Shown piece by piece: positions 47,839-57,473 of a DNA stretch of 64,000 nt. Positions within the stretch are counted from its first letter, which is position 1. Each line of letters begins with the position of its first letter. Source of the DNA: DASYXT01 sp035934555 (GTDB taxonomy: Bacteria; Verrucomicrobiota; Verrucomicrobiia; Limisphaerales; UBA8199); contig DASYXT010000049.1 in the NCBI GenBank assembly GCA_035934555.1, positions 1-64,000 of the forward strand, written 5' to 3'. Position numbers and translations under genes: made by a program. Below the pieces are notes generated by a model. That model worked only from the letters and a program-made list of their open reading frames with translations. It had not been told where the DNA came from and ran no database searches.

Positions 47839-50279
47839 GCCAGTCCTTTCCATCGGCGGATACCCCAATCGCTCAGGAAACACGCCAGCACAAAAAGAAA
47901 CACGCTCGGCTGGTGCCACAACGGCCGGCTCGCTGTCTCGGTAATCGGTGCCGCCCGGTCCGGCAAATGACCGACGAAGCTGCGCAAGCCTTCCATCGCG
48001 ATGAGCTGGCCACCCGTCCGCCGCGCGATGCTTTCCAGGAAAGCGCGATTCGGTGTCAGCGAGCGGAATTCTTCAGCCGCGGGCTCCGCCGTCCAACCTG
48101 CTTGAGCCCTGCCGACTACCTGCCCATCCGGTTGGCTCACCAGTGCCTCGACCGCATAGGCGCCGGCGTTGTGAATGACATAGGTTGCCTCGTACCGGCC
48201 AGGTCCGGTCGCCGAAGGCGGGGCGGTGAGCTCGACCGTGCGAGTGTCGTTCGAGGAACTGGAAGGCTCCCCAGGCGCCCTCTCCAACCGCACGGGTAGG
48301 ATCGTCAGGCGCGCCGTCGCATTCTCCAACGGCTTGAATTGTTCATCACGCACTTTGACGGTCAGGCGCACCTGGCTGGGGTCGTCAGTGGGTTGAGATT
48401 CGACCGAGACGCGAGCGGGGACATCGGATACCAGCCAACGCACGAGCTGGCGCCACGATTTGCCGAGGTCTTTCTGCATGCCCTGGTCCTGAATTCCCCA
48501 GCGCCACAAGTCGCCCACCATCAGGGCGGCGACGGCACCCGACCCGAAGTGCTGGACCGCCAGGGCTGGGTAGGTGTGGTTGTCGCCGTCAGACACCGTG
48601 GCGAGCACGCTCGCGCCAGGCTTCGATTGCCGTATCGGATTCAATACCTCAAAGGTGGGCATGGCGGCCAACCGCACTCGTTCCTCAGCCTCCGTCGCGC
48701 GCAGCCGGGTCCAGGGCTGCAACCACCCTTCGCGCGTCAGTGACCATTTGAACTCTGCCGGCAGTTGCACCTCCGCCGGGCGATCCAAGTACACCGGCAA
48801 CATCGAACCAATCGGCGTTTCGGCGTAACCGCCCTCGCGGAACGTCTCCGCGCCACCGAGCATAAGGAACCCTCCGCCGCGTTCCGCGACAAATCGCCGC
48901 AGCAACAGCATCTGCTCGTGTGTGAAAAACTCCGCCTCTACCCGGTCCAAAATGACCGCATGGTACTTAAACAGCTCCTCGGCAGTTTTGGGAAAGCCCC
49001 CGCGCAATTCAAAAGCGTCTTTGGTGTTCAACCGGACGGTGACGGGCTGGTCGTAGCGCGCGGTTTCTTCATTGGTCGCTGCGCCGAAGCCGCGAAACAA
49101 CGGATTGCTGCCCTCGCCAAAGCGGCCTTTGAACTGGAATTTGGGCTCGCGCCGCGCGATGCGCAGCAGCGTCACCATCTGCACCTGCGGATCCTCCTCG
49201 AGCGCGCGATTGAGGAATTTGTACTCCCAATCGGGCCGCCCGGCGACACACAACACGCGAAAGGGCTCCTGGCCGCGGTCCACTACCAGCATCCGTTGAT
49301 TATTCACCAGGGTCGCCTCGTGCGTGAAACTGTCTCCCTTTTCCCCGGCAGCGCGGGTTTCCAGTTCATAAAAGTGAATCCCAGGTTTGTCGGGCTGAAT
49401 TTGAAAACGAAAGTTCAATTGCGCATCGTCGCCAACGGCGCGCTGGCTCAACGCGGCGACCGCATTGGACACAGACGAAAAACCTCCAGACGGAGCTGAG
49501 ACATCATTCGTGGCACCACTCGGCCGACTGACCGCCAGTTCGGTGATTTGGGCTCGAACCTCAGCTCCGGCGAAGCCGCGCGCGCTCACCGCCGCTTGCA
49601 CCGTTACCGGCGCATCCTCAAAGGCGGTCTGACTGACGGCTACTTTGTCCACGCTGACGTCGCGTAAGCCGGAGCCAGTGCCCAGGACCACTGGGTAAAT
49701 AGGTGGACAGCCATCCAGCGGGGGCAAGTCAGCCGCGAGGTCGGTCGCATTGCCATCGGTGAAGAGCAACACACCCGCGACCGGCTGGCCGCGCCAACGC
49801 GCCATCGCATCGCGCAACGCCGCTCCGATGGCCGAGGCGCGCCCGTCAAAATTCAAATCACTGAAGTCGCGTGTGCTCTGTAAACGGGAATCGAACGTGT
49901 AGCGGCGCACCTGAAACGTCTGCTCGAGAGTGTTCTGCCAGCCCTGAGGGTCGGTGGCAAGTTGAGTCCGTAAGAGCTCGCCGCGCGAATGCTCCTGGCC
50001 CGAATCTTTGATTTGTAAGCTCTGGCTGTTATCGGCAAGCAGCGCGAACACATTGGCGCCGGGCCGCGCTCGCTGGCTTACCCAAAGCGGCTCCAACAGA
50101 CAGGCGGCGAGCGCCGCCAACCCAGCGAGCCGGAGTCCGCCGCAAAGCAACGCGACCCAGCGCTCCGCTGCATTGCGCCGATACGACCACACCACCACGC
50201 CCGCCAGCACGGCCAGTGTCAGGAGAGCGGGCAAGAGCCAGGCTCGGCTCGAAAGCACAATGGCAGCCAAATCAGTCAT
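47835..50279 (-). CDS. Large membrane protein with VWA-like and glutamine-amidotransferase-like domains
   Basis: This is 814 residues. N-terminal membrane helices at about 10-30 and 40-62 (ALLTLAVLAGVVVWSYRR, LRLAGLAALAACLLEPLW) come first. A VWA-like region at about 78-200 has a degenerate MIDAS (LADNSQSLQIKD) and GVLLFTDGNATDLA. A strand-rich middle is followed by a GATase1-like part (about 365-520: FRVLCVAGRPDWEYKFLNRA, AVILDRVEAEFFTHEQ, RRFVAERGGGFLMLGGAETF). An Ig-like portion and a last TM helix (SVFLFVLACFLSDWGIRRWK) close it. This plan is common in Planctomycetes/Verrucomicrobia BatA-like operons. It overlaps both neighbours by ATGA. Confidence 0.8.
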   Translation of the reverse strand: MTDLAAIVLSSRAWLLPALLTLAVLAGVVVWSYRRNAAERWVALLCGGLRLAGLAALAACLLEPLWVSQRARPGANVFALLADNSQSLQIKDSGQEHSRGELLRTQLATDPQGWQNTLEQTFQVRRYTFDSRLQSTRDFSDLNFDGRASAIGAALRDAMARWRGQPVAGVLLFTDGNATDLAADLPPLDGCPPIYPVVLGTGSGLRDVSVDKVAVSQTAFEDAPVTVQAAVSARGFAGAEVRAQITELAVSRPSGATNDVSAPSGGFSSVSNAVAALSQRAVGDDAQLNFRFQIQPDKPGIHFYELETRAAGEKGDSFTHEATLVNNQRMLVVDRGQEPFRVLCVAGRPDWEYKFLNRALEEDPQVQMVTLLRIARREPKFQFKGRFGEGSNPLFRGFGAATNEETARYDQPVTVRLNTKDAFELRGGFPKTAEELFKYHAVILDRVEAEFFTHEQMLLLRRFVAERGGGFLMLGGAETFREGGYAETPIGSMLPVYLDRPAEVQLPAEFKWSLTREGWLQPWTRLRATEAEERVRLAAMPTFEVLNPIRQSKPGASVLATVSDGDNHTYPALAVQHFGSGAVAALMVGDLWRWGIQDQGMQKDLGKSWRQLVRWLVSDVPARVSVESQPTDDPSQVRLTVKVRDEQFKPLENATARLTILPVRLERAPGEPSSSSNDTRTVELTAPPSATGPGRYEATYVIHNAGAYAVEALVSQPDGQVVGRAQAGWTAEPAAEEFRSLTPNRAFLESIARRTGGQLIAMEGLRSFVGHLPDRAAPITETASRPLWHQPSVFLFVLACFLSDWGIRRWKGLA

Positions 50280-52426
50280 CGCGGACTGCCCAGCTCCTCG
50301 TAATATTTCCGCACCAGGTCGGAGTACTTCTCCTGCACCGGGTCGCGATCCAGCGGCACCAGGCTGCGGTCATTTTGGGCGCGTGAAAGCTCCTGCCCCA
50401 CCCAATCCCGCGCCAACGCCAGGGGTGCCAGCACCTTGTTTTGCAAGTCTTCCTGCGAAGGAGGCTTGCCTTGTTCGCGGTACTCGCGTCGATACACTCC
50501 CACTCGTTCCCGCACAGTGGCCAGTTGGTTGCGCACATCGGGCGAATCCACCGCTTGCTCCACGTCGCGCATGCGCTCGGTCCAATCCAGGTAATTATTT
50601 CCAGTGATTGGTCCATTCAGGCCCAGTCCACCGCGCCCGCCCCCGAGGCCTTCGGCGAATTGGCGCAACCGGTCACGGTCGGCAGTGCCACCGCGGGTTA
50701 CCCCTTGGCCTTGGCCGGTTTGTGAGGACTCGCCGGTGGTTGGATTTGTTGCGCGCTGACCGCCCTTTGCGTTCGCCTGGCGAGAGCCGGGGCGGCTTCC
50801 TGCTTGGCGCCCAGCACTTTGCTGGTTATGCGCGGCATTGGCTTCGCCGGCAGTTGGCGCGCTTTCCTGGCCTGCTTCGGAGCCAGCGCTGGCCAGCGCG
50901 TTTGTGTCCGCTGCATCCGGGCCACGCTGCGGGTTGCGGCTGCCGGCGCGCGCCTGCGAACTGGTTTTATTTTGGTCACCGGTGGTTTGGCCGGCTGAAG
51001 CGTTGGCAGAATTGGTTGAAGGGACTTCGCTGCCCACTTGTCGCGCCAAATCCTCGAGCTCCTTTTGGGCGTACCGGAGCGCTTCGGTTTCACTGCCCAG
51101 AACATTCTCAGCCGCGCGCTCGACCCCTTGTCGCATCTCGTCGATATTCTGCCGCGCCACGCGCTCCGCCTGGCTGGCCTGCGGGAGAAATCCCCGATCC
51201 ACCAGGCGTCCGCCCATTTCCAGTTGGTTATCGGTGTGCATTTGGTCGGCGCGCCGGAGGATGTCATAAAGCTGCTTTGAAAGGAGCGGCTCGGTTGTTT
51301 CGGCCTGCTCGGTCACCGCGCGCATTTGACCAAGAAGATTTGTGAGGGCCGACTGCTGTCGAGCCATTTGCTCGACCAACGCCTGGCGTTGGGCCGAGTC
51401 GTCCAAAGATTTCTGCGCCGCATTGTTCAGCGAGTCGAGGTCGCGCGCGATTTGATTCTCGCGATTGGCCAGGTCGCGCGCCTGCGTGCGCATTTGCCGC
51501 ATCTGCTGTGAAAACTGGCTGGAGGATTGCTGGCGCAGATTCTCACGCAAGGTCTGGAGATTCTGCTCGGCACGCGCCCCGGCGGCCAGCGCTCCCGAGG
51601 CCGACTGCTGCTCCAGTTCCTGGGCCGCCCGTTGCATATCGTTACGAGTCTGGTCGAGCTGTTGGCGCGCTCCGGCTTGCTGTGCAGACTGCGGGGACTG
51701 TTCGAGCCGCTGGCGCAATTCATCCACATCGGACAACATCTGCCGTTGCTCATCGCGCAGGCGTTTGAGTTGTCTTTGGACCTCCTGGCGCTCCGCGTCG
51801 GTTCGCGCCTGTTGCAAAGCGGTTTGTAAGTCTCGCAACCGATCGTTCAGGTCCTGCTGGCGGCGGGCCAACTGCTTCAGGCGATCGAGAGTCTGGGACT
51901 GCTCGCGTTGCTGCTCGGTGGGCGCCGCGGTGGCTTGCTGTTCGGTTTCATAGCGGTTCTCCTCGGGGGATAATTCCAATTGGCTGAGTTCCTCCTGGCT
52001 GGGCTGGCCGGAACTGGCGCCGCCCCGACTGCGACTGCGCGATTGGTTTACGCGATACTCCCGCGGTGTGCTCTTTAGCAACGACTGGTAGGCGGATTCG
52101 GCGGCGGCGAGCGCGGTGGAAAGCTTCTCGGGCGAGCTTTTGGCGGCCGCCAGGGCCGCTCGCGAGCGTTCCATCGCCTGGATGGCACTTTGCAGTGCCG
52201 CCCGACCGCGTGCGTTTTCAGCCTCCTGCAACGCGTGGCGAGCTTGCTCGAGCGCTTGCGCCTGCGCGTTCAGGACCACCTCGACGTCGGAAGCGTAGTC
52301 CCCCGTGCCCTGAGCCGGCGGCAGGGCCGTTCCCGCGCGACTCGCGGCTGTCGATTCCCCTTGGCCCAGAACGGGCCATGCGCAGCTAACGACTGCGAAT
52401 ATCGGTAAAATTAAACGTATGTTCAC
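50276..52426 (-). CDS. Exported coiled-coil, Gln-rich protein of the operon
   Basis: This is 716 residues from a GTG that overlaps the upstream stop. The signal peptide (RLILPIFAVVSCAWPVLG) is followed by about 430 residues of Gln/Arg/Ala-rich helix (RLKQLARRQQDLNDRLRDLQ, TDAERQEVQRQLKRLRDEQR, RENLRQQSSSQFSQQMRQM), clearly coiled coil. A Ser/Ala/Gly low-complexity stretch comes next (TGDQNKTSSQARAG), then a conserved-looking end (GPITGNNYLDWTERMRDVEQ, ARDWVGQELSRAQNDRSLVP). It resembles the long coiled-coil tails of DUF4175 proteins, here split into its own gene. It probably forms a periplasmic scaffold. Confidence 0.75.
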   Translation of the reverse strand: MNIRLILPIFAVVSCAWPVLGQGESTAASRAGTALPPAQGTGDYASDVEVVLNAQAQALEQARHALQEAENARGRAALQSAIQAMERSRAALAAAKSSPEKLSTALAAAESAYQSLLKSTPREYRVNQSRSRSRGGASSGQPSQEELSQLELSPEENRYETEQQATAAPTEQQREQSQTLDRLKQLARRQQDLNDRLRDLQTALQQARTDAERQEVQRQLKRLRDEQRQMLSDVDELRQRLEQSPQSAQQAGARQQLDQTRNDMQRAAQELEQQSASGALAAGARAEQNLQTLRENLRQQSSSQFSQQMRQMRTQARDLANRENQIARDLDSLNNAAQKSLDDSAQRQALVEQMARQQSALTNLLGQMRAVTEQAETTEPLLSKQLYDILRRADQMHTDNQLEMGGRLVDRGFLPQASQAERVARQNIDEMRQGVERAAENVLGSETEALRYAQKELEDLARQVGSEVPSTNSANASAGQTTGDQNKTSSQARAGSRNPQRGPDAADTNALASAGSEAGQESAPTAGEANAAHNQQSAGRQAGSRPGSRQANAKGGQRATNPTTGESSQTGQGQGVTRGGTADRDRLRQFAEGLGGGRGGLGLNGPITGNNYLDWTERMRDVEQAVDSPDVRNQLATVRERVGVYRREYREQGKPPSQEDLQNKVLAPLALARDWVGQELSRAQNDRSLVPLDRDPVQEKYSDLVRKYYEELGSPR

Positions 52427-54051
52427 GGGTGTGATGGCCCTCCTGCGGCTGACTTTTGGCGTTCGAGATTCCAGGTAGCGACGACAATTTGCTTCTGCAG
52501 TTCGGCCAGGCGTATGCGGTCCTGGCCACCACTCTGCCCGCCCTGGCCGCTCTCACCGCCGCCGGACTGGTCTGCGCGGAAGACTTCCTCGAACGGGCGC
52601 ACTTCCGCGAAAAACATATCGCTGAACGTCCGCCGGAGTCGGCCATCCGGACCATAATCGTCGGCCCAGGCGAAATAACCGAGCGCCTGGTCCACTTCCA
52701 CACCAAGGTTCTCCAGGGAGAGCAGGTATTCGAACTGCCGTTTGGTATTGGCCGGCGCAGCCTGGCCGAGTTCGATGAACTTCGGCTCCTGCCCGGCCAC
52801 GCCAAAACCGATCCCGTATTTCAGCAGGCCAAAATCATCCACCGCCTCCGCCTGCAATTGTAATTCCTGCAGCGGTGACACGCGGGGGTCGCCGCGCGGA
52901 AACACCAGCTTCACCTGAGGCCGTTGATTGGTCAGCGCCTGGAGAACGAACTCGGTGGCGAATCGATTGGAACGGCCCTCCGCATCGAGCAATACCAGCG
53001 AATACCGCGCGCTGTTGGTCAGCAAAAAGTTTGGCAGCACGGCCACGGCATTATTGCCGGTTTCCAACGCAAGCGATTGCTCCTGGGCCACCAGGCGCGC
53101 GGATTTTACGGGCTTGTTCAACTGCAATGTGTAGGTCAACCGCGAGCCTTCCACGGCGCTCACGCGCACTGTGTCCCGAATCGTCCGGTTCGTCAGCCCG
53201 GTGTAGGCGGGGTACTGCAGTTCCGCATCGGCGCGAACCAGGGCAGGAAATTCAAAAACCCTGATTTTGTAATCGCGGCTTTTCTTTGTCCCGTATTCGA
53301 TATGGTAAACACCGGCCTCAGATACTTCCGATATTGCCGCGCCGAAGACCGGGTCGGCCAGGCGCCGGGCCATCTGCAGCCGCACTTGTTTGCCGGACTC
53401 TGATCTTATAACCAGCGAAGCCTCCGCCGGTGGAGTGCTGCCAAATCGCGCCGCAATCACCAGCCCCGTCCCGCGTTCCACCTGAACATCACCCGGTGTT
53501 ACGGTAAGCTCTTCCCCGAGCAAACGGCCCAAAGGTGATTCGTGATGCGTCGTGGCCCAGTTCAACCCCAGCACTGCGGCCAGGAGCACGAACAGCGCAC
53601 CGGCATGGCCAGCACGCGCCAGCGCCAATCGGCGGCTTAAACGCTCTCGCCACACCGCCTCCCACGGATGCGCCAGCGCCTCTTCAATCACACGCACCTG
53701 AAGGAAACTCAGGCCGCCGGAGCTCTCGGCGGACTGCTGTTCGGCGGCCGCCGATAACAAGTGCCGGATCTCAGGTTGGTCTTGTTCAAGTTGGCGGATT
53801 AATTCGCGGACCTCGACTGCTCGCTTCCGGTGTCTCAGGCCCACGTAAGTGCTGAGGGCCACTCCCACGCCGATGGGCAAAAGCCAAAGCTTTCGAGGGA
53901 GCTCTCGACCCATGAGACTTTGCACCAGCAACAAGCTCAAACCCATTGCTGCAGCCACGGCCCAGCAGCGCGCGAGGCTCCAGTGAAGCCGCACACGCTT
54001 CCGCATGTGTGCCAAACCCATGAGTCGATTTTGCAGGCGGGGTTCCATCAT
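52423..54051 (-). CDS. DUF4175-type membrane protein
   Basis: This is 542 residues. Membrane helices at about 31-47 (AVAAAMGLSLLLVQSLMG), 57-69 and 148-165 (AGALFVLLAAVLGLNWA) frame a charged helical loop with the cytoplasmic RELIRQLEQDQPEIRHLLSA. About 170-500 is periplasmic and strand-rich: EELTVTPGDVQVERGTGLVI, the PAYTGLTNRTIRDTVRVSAV motif typical of DUF4175, and SPLQELQLQAEAVDDFGLLK. The short Gly/Gln tail ends RQKSAAGGPSHP. It is one of the operon's envelope components. Its end overlaps the coiled-coil gene. Confidence 0.8.
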   Translation of the reverse strand: MMEPRLQNRLMGLAHMRKRVRLHWSLARCWAVAAAMGLSLLLVQSLMGRELPRKLWLLPIGVGVALSTYVGLRHRKRAVEVRELIRQLEQDQPEIRHLLSAAAEQQSAESSGGLSFLQVRVIEEALAHPWEAVWRERLSRRLALARAGHAGALFVLLAAVLGLNWATTHHESPLGRLLGEELTVTPGDVQVERGTGLVIAARFGSTPPAEASLVIRSESGKQVRLQMARRLADPVFGAAISEVSEAGVYHIEYGTKKSRDYKIRVFEFPALVRADAELQYPAYTGLTNRTIRDTVRVSAVEGSRLTYTLQLNKPVKSARLVAQEQSLALETGNNAVAVLPNFLLTNSARYSLVLLDAEGRSNRFATEFVLQALTNQRPQVKLVFPRGDPRVSPLQELQLQAEAVDDFGLLKYGIGFGVAGQEPKFIELGQAAPANTKRQFEYLLSLENLGVEVDQALGYFAWADDYGPDGRLRRTFSDMFFAEVRPFEEVFRADQSGGGESGQGGQSGGQDRIRLAELQKQIVVATWNLERQKSAAGGPSHP

Positions 54052-54125
54052 AGGGGTGCCTCAGTGGAGCGCGGACAGTCCTGTCTGATGCCACATAAGT
54101 TGCTCTTGAGGCCGGCCTGCTGGAA

Positions 54126-54308
54126 CCCCGTAGGGGTGGCCTGTTTATAGAACGTGTGCCACACTCCCCGATTGTTTTTTTGTTTTTCGGTGGCGCGGAC
54201 CTCGATCCCCAAATCCACCTGTGCCTTTGCGCCCGCGCCACCGAAAAACAAAAAAACAAGAATGGAGAGGGAGGCGGCCCGTACTATAAACAGACCACCC
54301 CTACGGGG
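54126..54308. repeat. Large palindromic element inside an operon
   Basis: Outer arms 54126-54149 and 54285-54308 (CCCCGTAGGGGTGGCCTGTT and its complement) pair with one mismatch. Inner arms 54172-54198 and 54233-54259 (TTGTTTTTTTGTTTTTCGGT leading to GGCGCGG) are perfect 27-bp complements around a 34-base loop. The whole would fold as a cruciform in DNA or a long hairpin in RNA. It fills most of the 360-bp gap (54052-54411) between two operon genes and explains the shadow frames there. CCGTAGGGG repeats of this sort look like interspersed MITE/REP-type elements. Confidence 0.8.
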
Positions 54309-54411
54309 TTTTTGGGACCGCGCCTGCTCAGTTGCCTCAAGTAATTTCATTCCGCAAGTTGCTGCGGACAAGAATGTCCGCGTTCCGTTCTTCCGTGCGT
54401 GGGGGTCTTCT

Positions 54412-56508
54412 TCATGGTGTAACTCTCACGTTTGACACCCGCCGGCTAAGCCATCCGGCCAGGCCAATTTCAACCAGGGCGATGGCCAGAATTCCCACAA
54501 TGGCCCAACGCCACAGCTTCTGGCGATTTTCCAACACTTCCAACTGCACCTGGTGTTGTGCTGACGGGGAAGTCGCCGCCGCTGCCACAACCGTGCTGGT
54601 CAGCGGCACACCTAGTCGCGCCAGTTCGTCCGCCGACAACGCCGCCGTGCGGCTCTCGTCCAACGGCACATTCACGGCAAACCGCCGCACTTTGGAACCA
54701 TCTGTTGCGGTATAAATTCCCGGCAAATCCGTATCCGTAAAGGCTGCACTCGCGCCGAGAGCAACCACCTTCCCGTTCGGCTTGCGCCAAGTCAGGCCAT
54801 CACCCGCGCCACCGGGCGAGGGAATCGCCTCGCCGATCTGAAATTGCGAACGGGCCGGGGCAGCGCCGCCGCTCCAGTCGAGTATGATTTGCATCAGCGG
54901 CAGGAACTTGGTCGATACCGCGAGCTGGCTCTCCGCGGGATGCCAACCGGCGCCCAGCACCAGCAGGTTCCCTTTGCCCACCGGTATTTGTGCCAGGGCT
55001 GTCGAGCCATCATCGAATTTCGCCAGGGCGCGTCCGCGGATATTCTCTGGCATCGCCCAGCGGCGATGCTTCCAAAAATGAATATGCGAGAAGTCGCTGA
55101 ACTGGGGCTCGCCGAACGGCGCGAAAATGGGGTGTGTGAAATCAATGTCTCCGAGCAGGGCGTACTCCCCCGAAGCCTCAGTGACGTCGATATCAGCGGT
55201 GCCCGCCAGCGCCGCCAGTGTGCCGGCGGATTGCGCGTTGCTCAATACCAGCAAGGCGGTCTTGCCACCTGCCATCCATTCCTGAACCGCTTTTGATTCA
55301 TTCGGCGCCAGCGCGGTAGGGACTACCGCCAGCGCCGCGTGACTCAACGTCGCCAATGAAAACAGGCCGTTGGGCATCGGGCAAACCACCTCAACCTGCC
55401 GCCGCGTGGCGGGCGGAAATGCCCGCTGCAAGTAATAGAGCATGTGCTCGGGGTCATTGGCCGACTCAGACCCGAAGTAGGCTATGCTTATGTGCTCCAC
55501 TTCGGGCGCGGCGAAGTAAGCCGTGTTGTCGAACTCCTCCTCATCGCCTGACAAGCGCAAGGCTCCGCTGGTGGTGCCCGCCGGCAGCTCGGGCGCAGGA
55601 ACGGTCCGCGTCTGTCCCGGCGGCACATAGATTTCTGCCGCCTTACCGACAGGACCGCTCCCGCTCTCAGGCAGCCAGGCTAATCGCAAGCGCTCGAACC
55701 CGGAATCATGCGCATTCACCACGCGCACGCGGGGCCCACCGGCATTGCCCATCCCGGCCCCGGACGCATCCAAAATCTCCAAGCCCGCGTTGCCCCGGCG
55801 CTTTGGCTCGACCCGCTCAATAATGACCCGCACGCCCTTAGGCCAATCGTGCCCCTGCAAACCATCAAGCTTCGCGCCCTCCTGCAGATCGCTGATGAGC
55901 GTCAGCTCACGGATGCCGGCCACATCATCGCGGCGGCTTTCCTCGGCAAACCGTTCCGCCGCGGTGGTCAGGGCTGCGCCGAGCTGCGTCCCGCCCCAAC
56001 TGGGAGAAATGGCAGCCAACCGTTGCCTGGCGAGGGCCCCTCGCTCGCCCGGCGCCCACGCTGACCAATCGCTGAAGCTGATTAGCGTACGCGCTTGCGT
56101 GTCGAACGTCATCACCGCGACACGGTCGGCCGGCGCGGCCCTGTCAAAGTAGCGCTCCGCGACGGCGCGCGCCTTGGCCCATAACCCTTCCCGCCGCATG
56201 CTCGCGCTGGTGTCGAGCAGAAGGAGCGTCTGGCGGCCTGCGCCGAGCACGGGCGGCGAGGCCTTGCTGCTTCTGAAAAAGGGTCGCGCGAAACCCGCTG
56301 CCAATAGCAGCACCGCCAGGCAACGCAGCACCAGCAACACAATATGTTCGAGCTTGTGACGGCGCGTCGCCCGCGGCGGCGTCGGGCGCAAAAACAGCAG
56401 TGAGCTAAAAGGCACTCGCTCCCGCGCCGAGCGGCGGATTAGGTGAAACAACACCGGCCCGCCTACCGCCAGCGCACCCAGCAAAAACCATGGCGCGAGA
56501 AAACTCAT
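54412..56508 (-). CDS. BatA-type membrane protein with von Willebrand A domain
   Basis: This is 698 residues. It starts FLAPWFLLGALAVGGPVLFH, LIRRSARERVPFSSLLFLRP, the BatA/aerotolerance N-terminal signature, with a second helix (HIVLLVLRCLAVLLLAAGFA). A VWA domain runs from about 90 to 240, with intact MIDAS LLLLDTSASMRRE and later WGGTQLGAAL and LTLISDLQEGAKL. A glutamine-amidotransferase-like/strand-rich part follows (about 380-620), with a last helix (WRWAIVGILAIALVEIGLAGW). It likely docks partners at the inner membrane under control of MoxR and DUF58 proteins encoded just upstream (ATGA overlap). Confidence 0.88.
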   Translation of the reverse strand: MSFLAPWFLLGALAVGGPVLFHLIRRSARERVPFSSLLFLRPTPPRATRRHKLEHIVLLVLRCLAVLLLAAGFARPFFRSSKASPPVLGAGRQTLLLLDTSASMRREGLWAKARAVAERYFDRAAPADRVAVMTFDTQARTLISFSDWSAWAPGERGALARQRLAAISPSWGGTQLGAALTTAAERFAEESRRDDVAGIRELTLISDLQEGAKLDGLQGHDWPKGVRVIIERVEPKRRGNAGLEILDASGAGMGNAGGPRVRVVNAHDSGFERLRLAWLPESGSGPVGKAAEIYVPPGQTRTVPAPELPAGTTSGALRLSGDEEEFDNTAYFAAPEVEHISIAYFGSESANDPEHMLYYLQRAFPPATRRQVEVVCPMPNGLFSLATLSHAALAVVPTALAPNESKAVQEWMAGGKTALLVLSNAQSAGTLAALAGTADIDVTEASGEYALLGDIDFTHPIFAPFGEPQFSDFSHIHFWKHRRWAMPENIRGRALAKFDDGSTALAQIPVGKGNLLVLGAGWHPAESQLAVSTKFLPLMQIILDWSGGAAPARSQFQIGEAIPSPGGAGDGLTWRKPNGKVVALGASAAFTDTDLPGIYTATDGSKVRRFAVNVPLDESRTAALSADELARLGVPLTSTVVAAAATSPSAQHQVQLEVLENRQKLWRWAIVGILAIALVEIGLAGWLSRRVSNVRVTP

Positions 56509-57467
56509 GACGCTGTGATTGTGGGTCCACGGCGGCGCACCAGTTTGTTCCGCCGCCCCCGCGCGCGGAGGAAATCAACCAAGGCCAGTTCCAGTGGCTG
56601 GTCGGTCACCAGCCGATAAAAAGACGCGCCCAGTTTTTGGCAAACCAGCTCCGCCTGACGACAGTGCTCATGGAGCCGGCGTTGATACTCGGAACGCAAC
56701 GCCGGCGGGTCGAGGTAAACGTCCTGCCGGCTTTCCAGGTCCTGAAAAAGCATCGGGCGCTCAAACGAGAACGCCAATTCGTTCGGGTCCAGGATCTGAA
56801 ACAAGACCACCTCGTGTCCCGCGGCGGTCAACCTCGCCAGGTTCGGTTCCAGATCGGCCAACGGCGTGAGCAGGTCCGATAACAGCACCAGCAACCCGCG
56901 CTTTCGCGCAAGTTCCGCCACTCGCCGCAATGGCTCGCCCAGGCTGGTGCGGCCGCCCTCGTCCACATTCTCCAGCGCCAGCATCAGTTGGCGCAAATGC
57001 CCATGCCGATGCCGCGGCGGCAGATAATCGCGCACACGTTCGTCGAAACTCAACAGCCCTACCGCATCACCCTGGCCATGCAAAAACCAGGCCAGCGTCG
57101 CGCCCAGCGTGCGTACATACTCTGCCTTGGTATAGCTCAACGAGCCGTAATCCATCGACCGGCTCTGGTCCACGAGCAAGTGGCACCGAAGATTCGTCTC
57201 GTCCTCGAAGCGCTTCAAATAATATCGGTCCGAGCGCGCGTAGAGGCGCCAATCCAGGTAGCGCGTGTCATCCCCCGGCGAGTACTGCCGGTATTCGGTG
57301 AACTCGGCGGAAAACCCGTGATACGGGCTTCGGTGCAGGCCCTTCCAAAATCCCTCGACGACGACCCGGGCTCGCAGTTCGAGATTGCGAATGGCCATCA
57401 GCGCTTTCGGGTCGGCAAAACTGCTCTCCTGCGCCAACGGCGATTTTGTGGAACCCAGACCGCGCAT
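56505..57467 (-). CDS. DUF58-domain protein of MoxR operon
   Basis: This is 320 residues. EFTEYRQYSPGDDTRYLDWR followed by LYARSDRYYLKRFEDE is the DUF58 signature. The following LLVDQSRSMDYGS has a VWA-like metal site. No membrane helix precedes it, so it is cytoplasmic. Start choice: the ATG at 57467 is six bases after the MoxR stop; the ATG at 57398 (MAIRNLELRARVVVEGF) also fits the family. It links MoxR ATPase to VWA proteins in metal-insertion or stress complexes. ATGA overlap with the BatA-like gene. Confidence 0.92.
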   Translation of the reverse strand: MRGLGSTKSPLAQESSFADPKALMAIRNLELRARVVVEGFWKGLHRSPYHGFSAEFTEYRQYSPGDDTRYLDWRLYARSDRYYLKRFEDETNLRCHLLVDQSRSMDYGSLSYTKAEYVRTLGATLAWFLHGQGDAVGLLSFDERVRDYLPPRHRHGHLRQLMLALENVDEGGRTSLGEPLRRVAELARKRGLLVLLSDLLTPLADLEPNLARLTAAGHEVVLFQILDPNELAFSFERPMLFQDLESRQDVYLDPPALRSEYQRRLHEHCRQAELVCQKLGASFYRLVTDQPLELALVDFLRARGRRNKLVRRRGPTITAS

Positions 57468-57473
57468 AAACTG

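Noticed and set aside
54048..54371. A 107-residue minus-strand protein in the operon gap
   Set aside because: It simply translates the large palindromic repeat.
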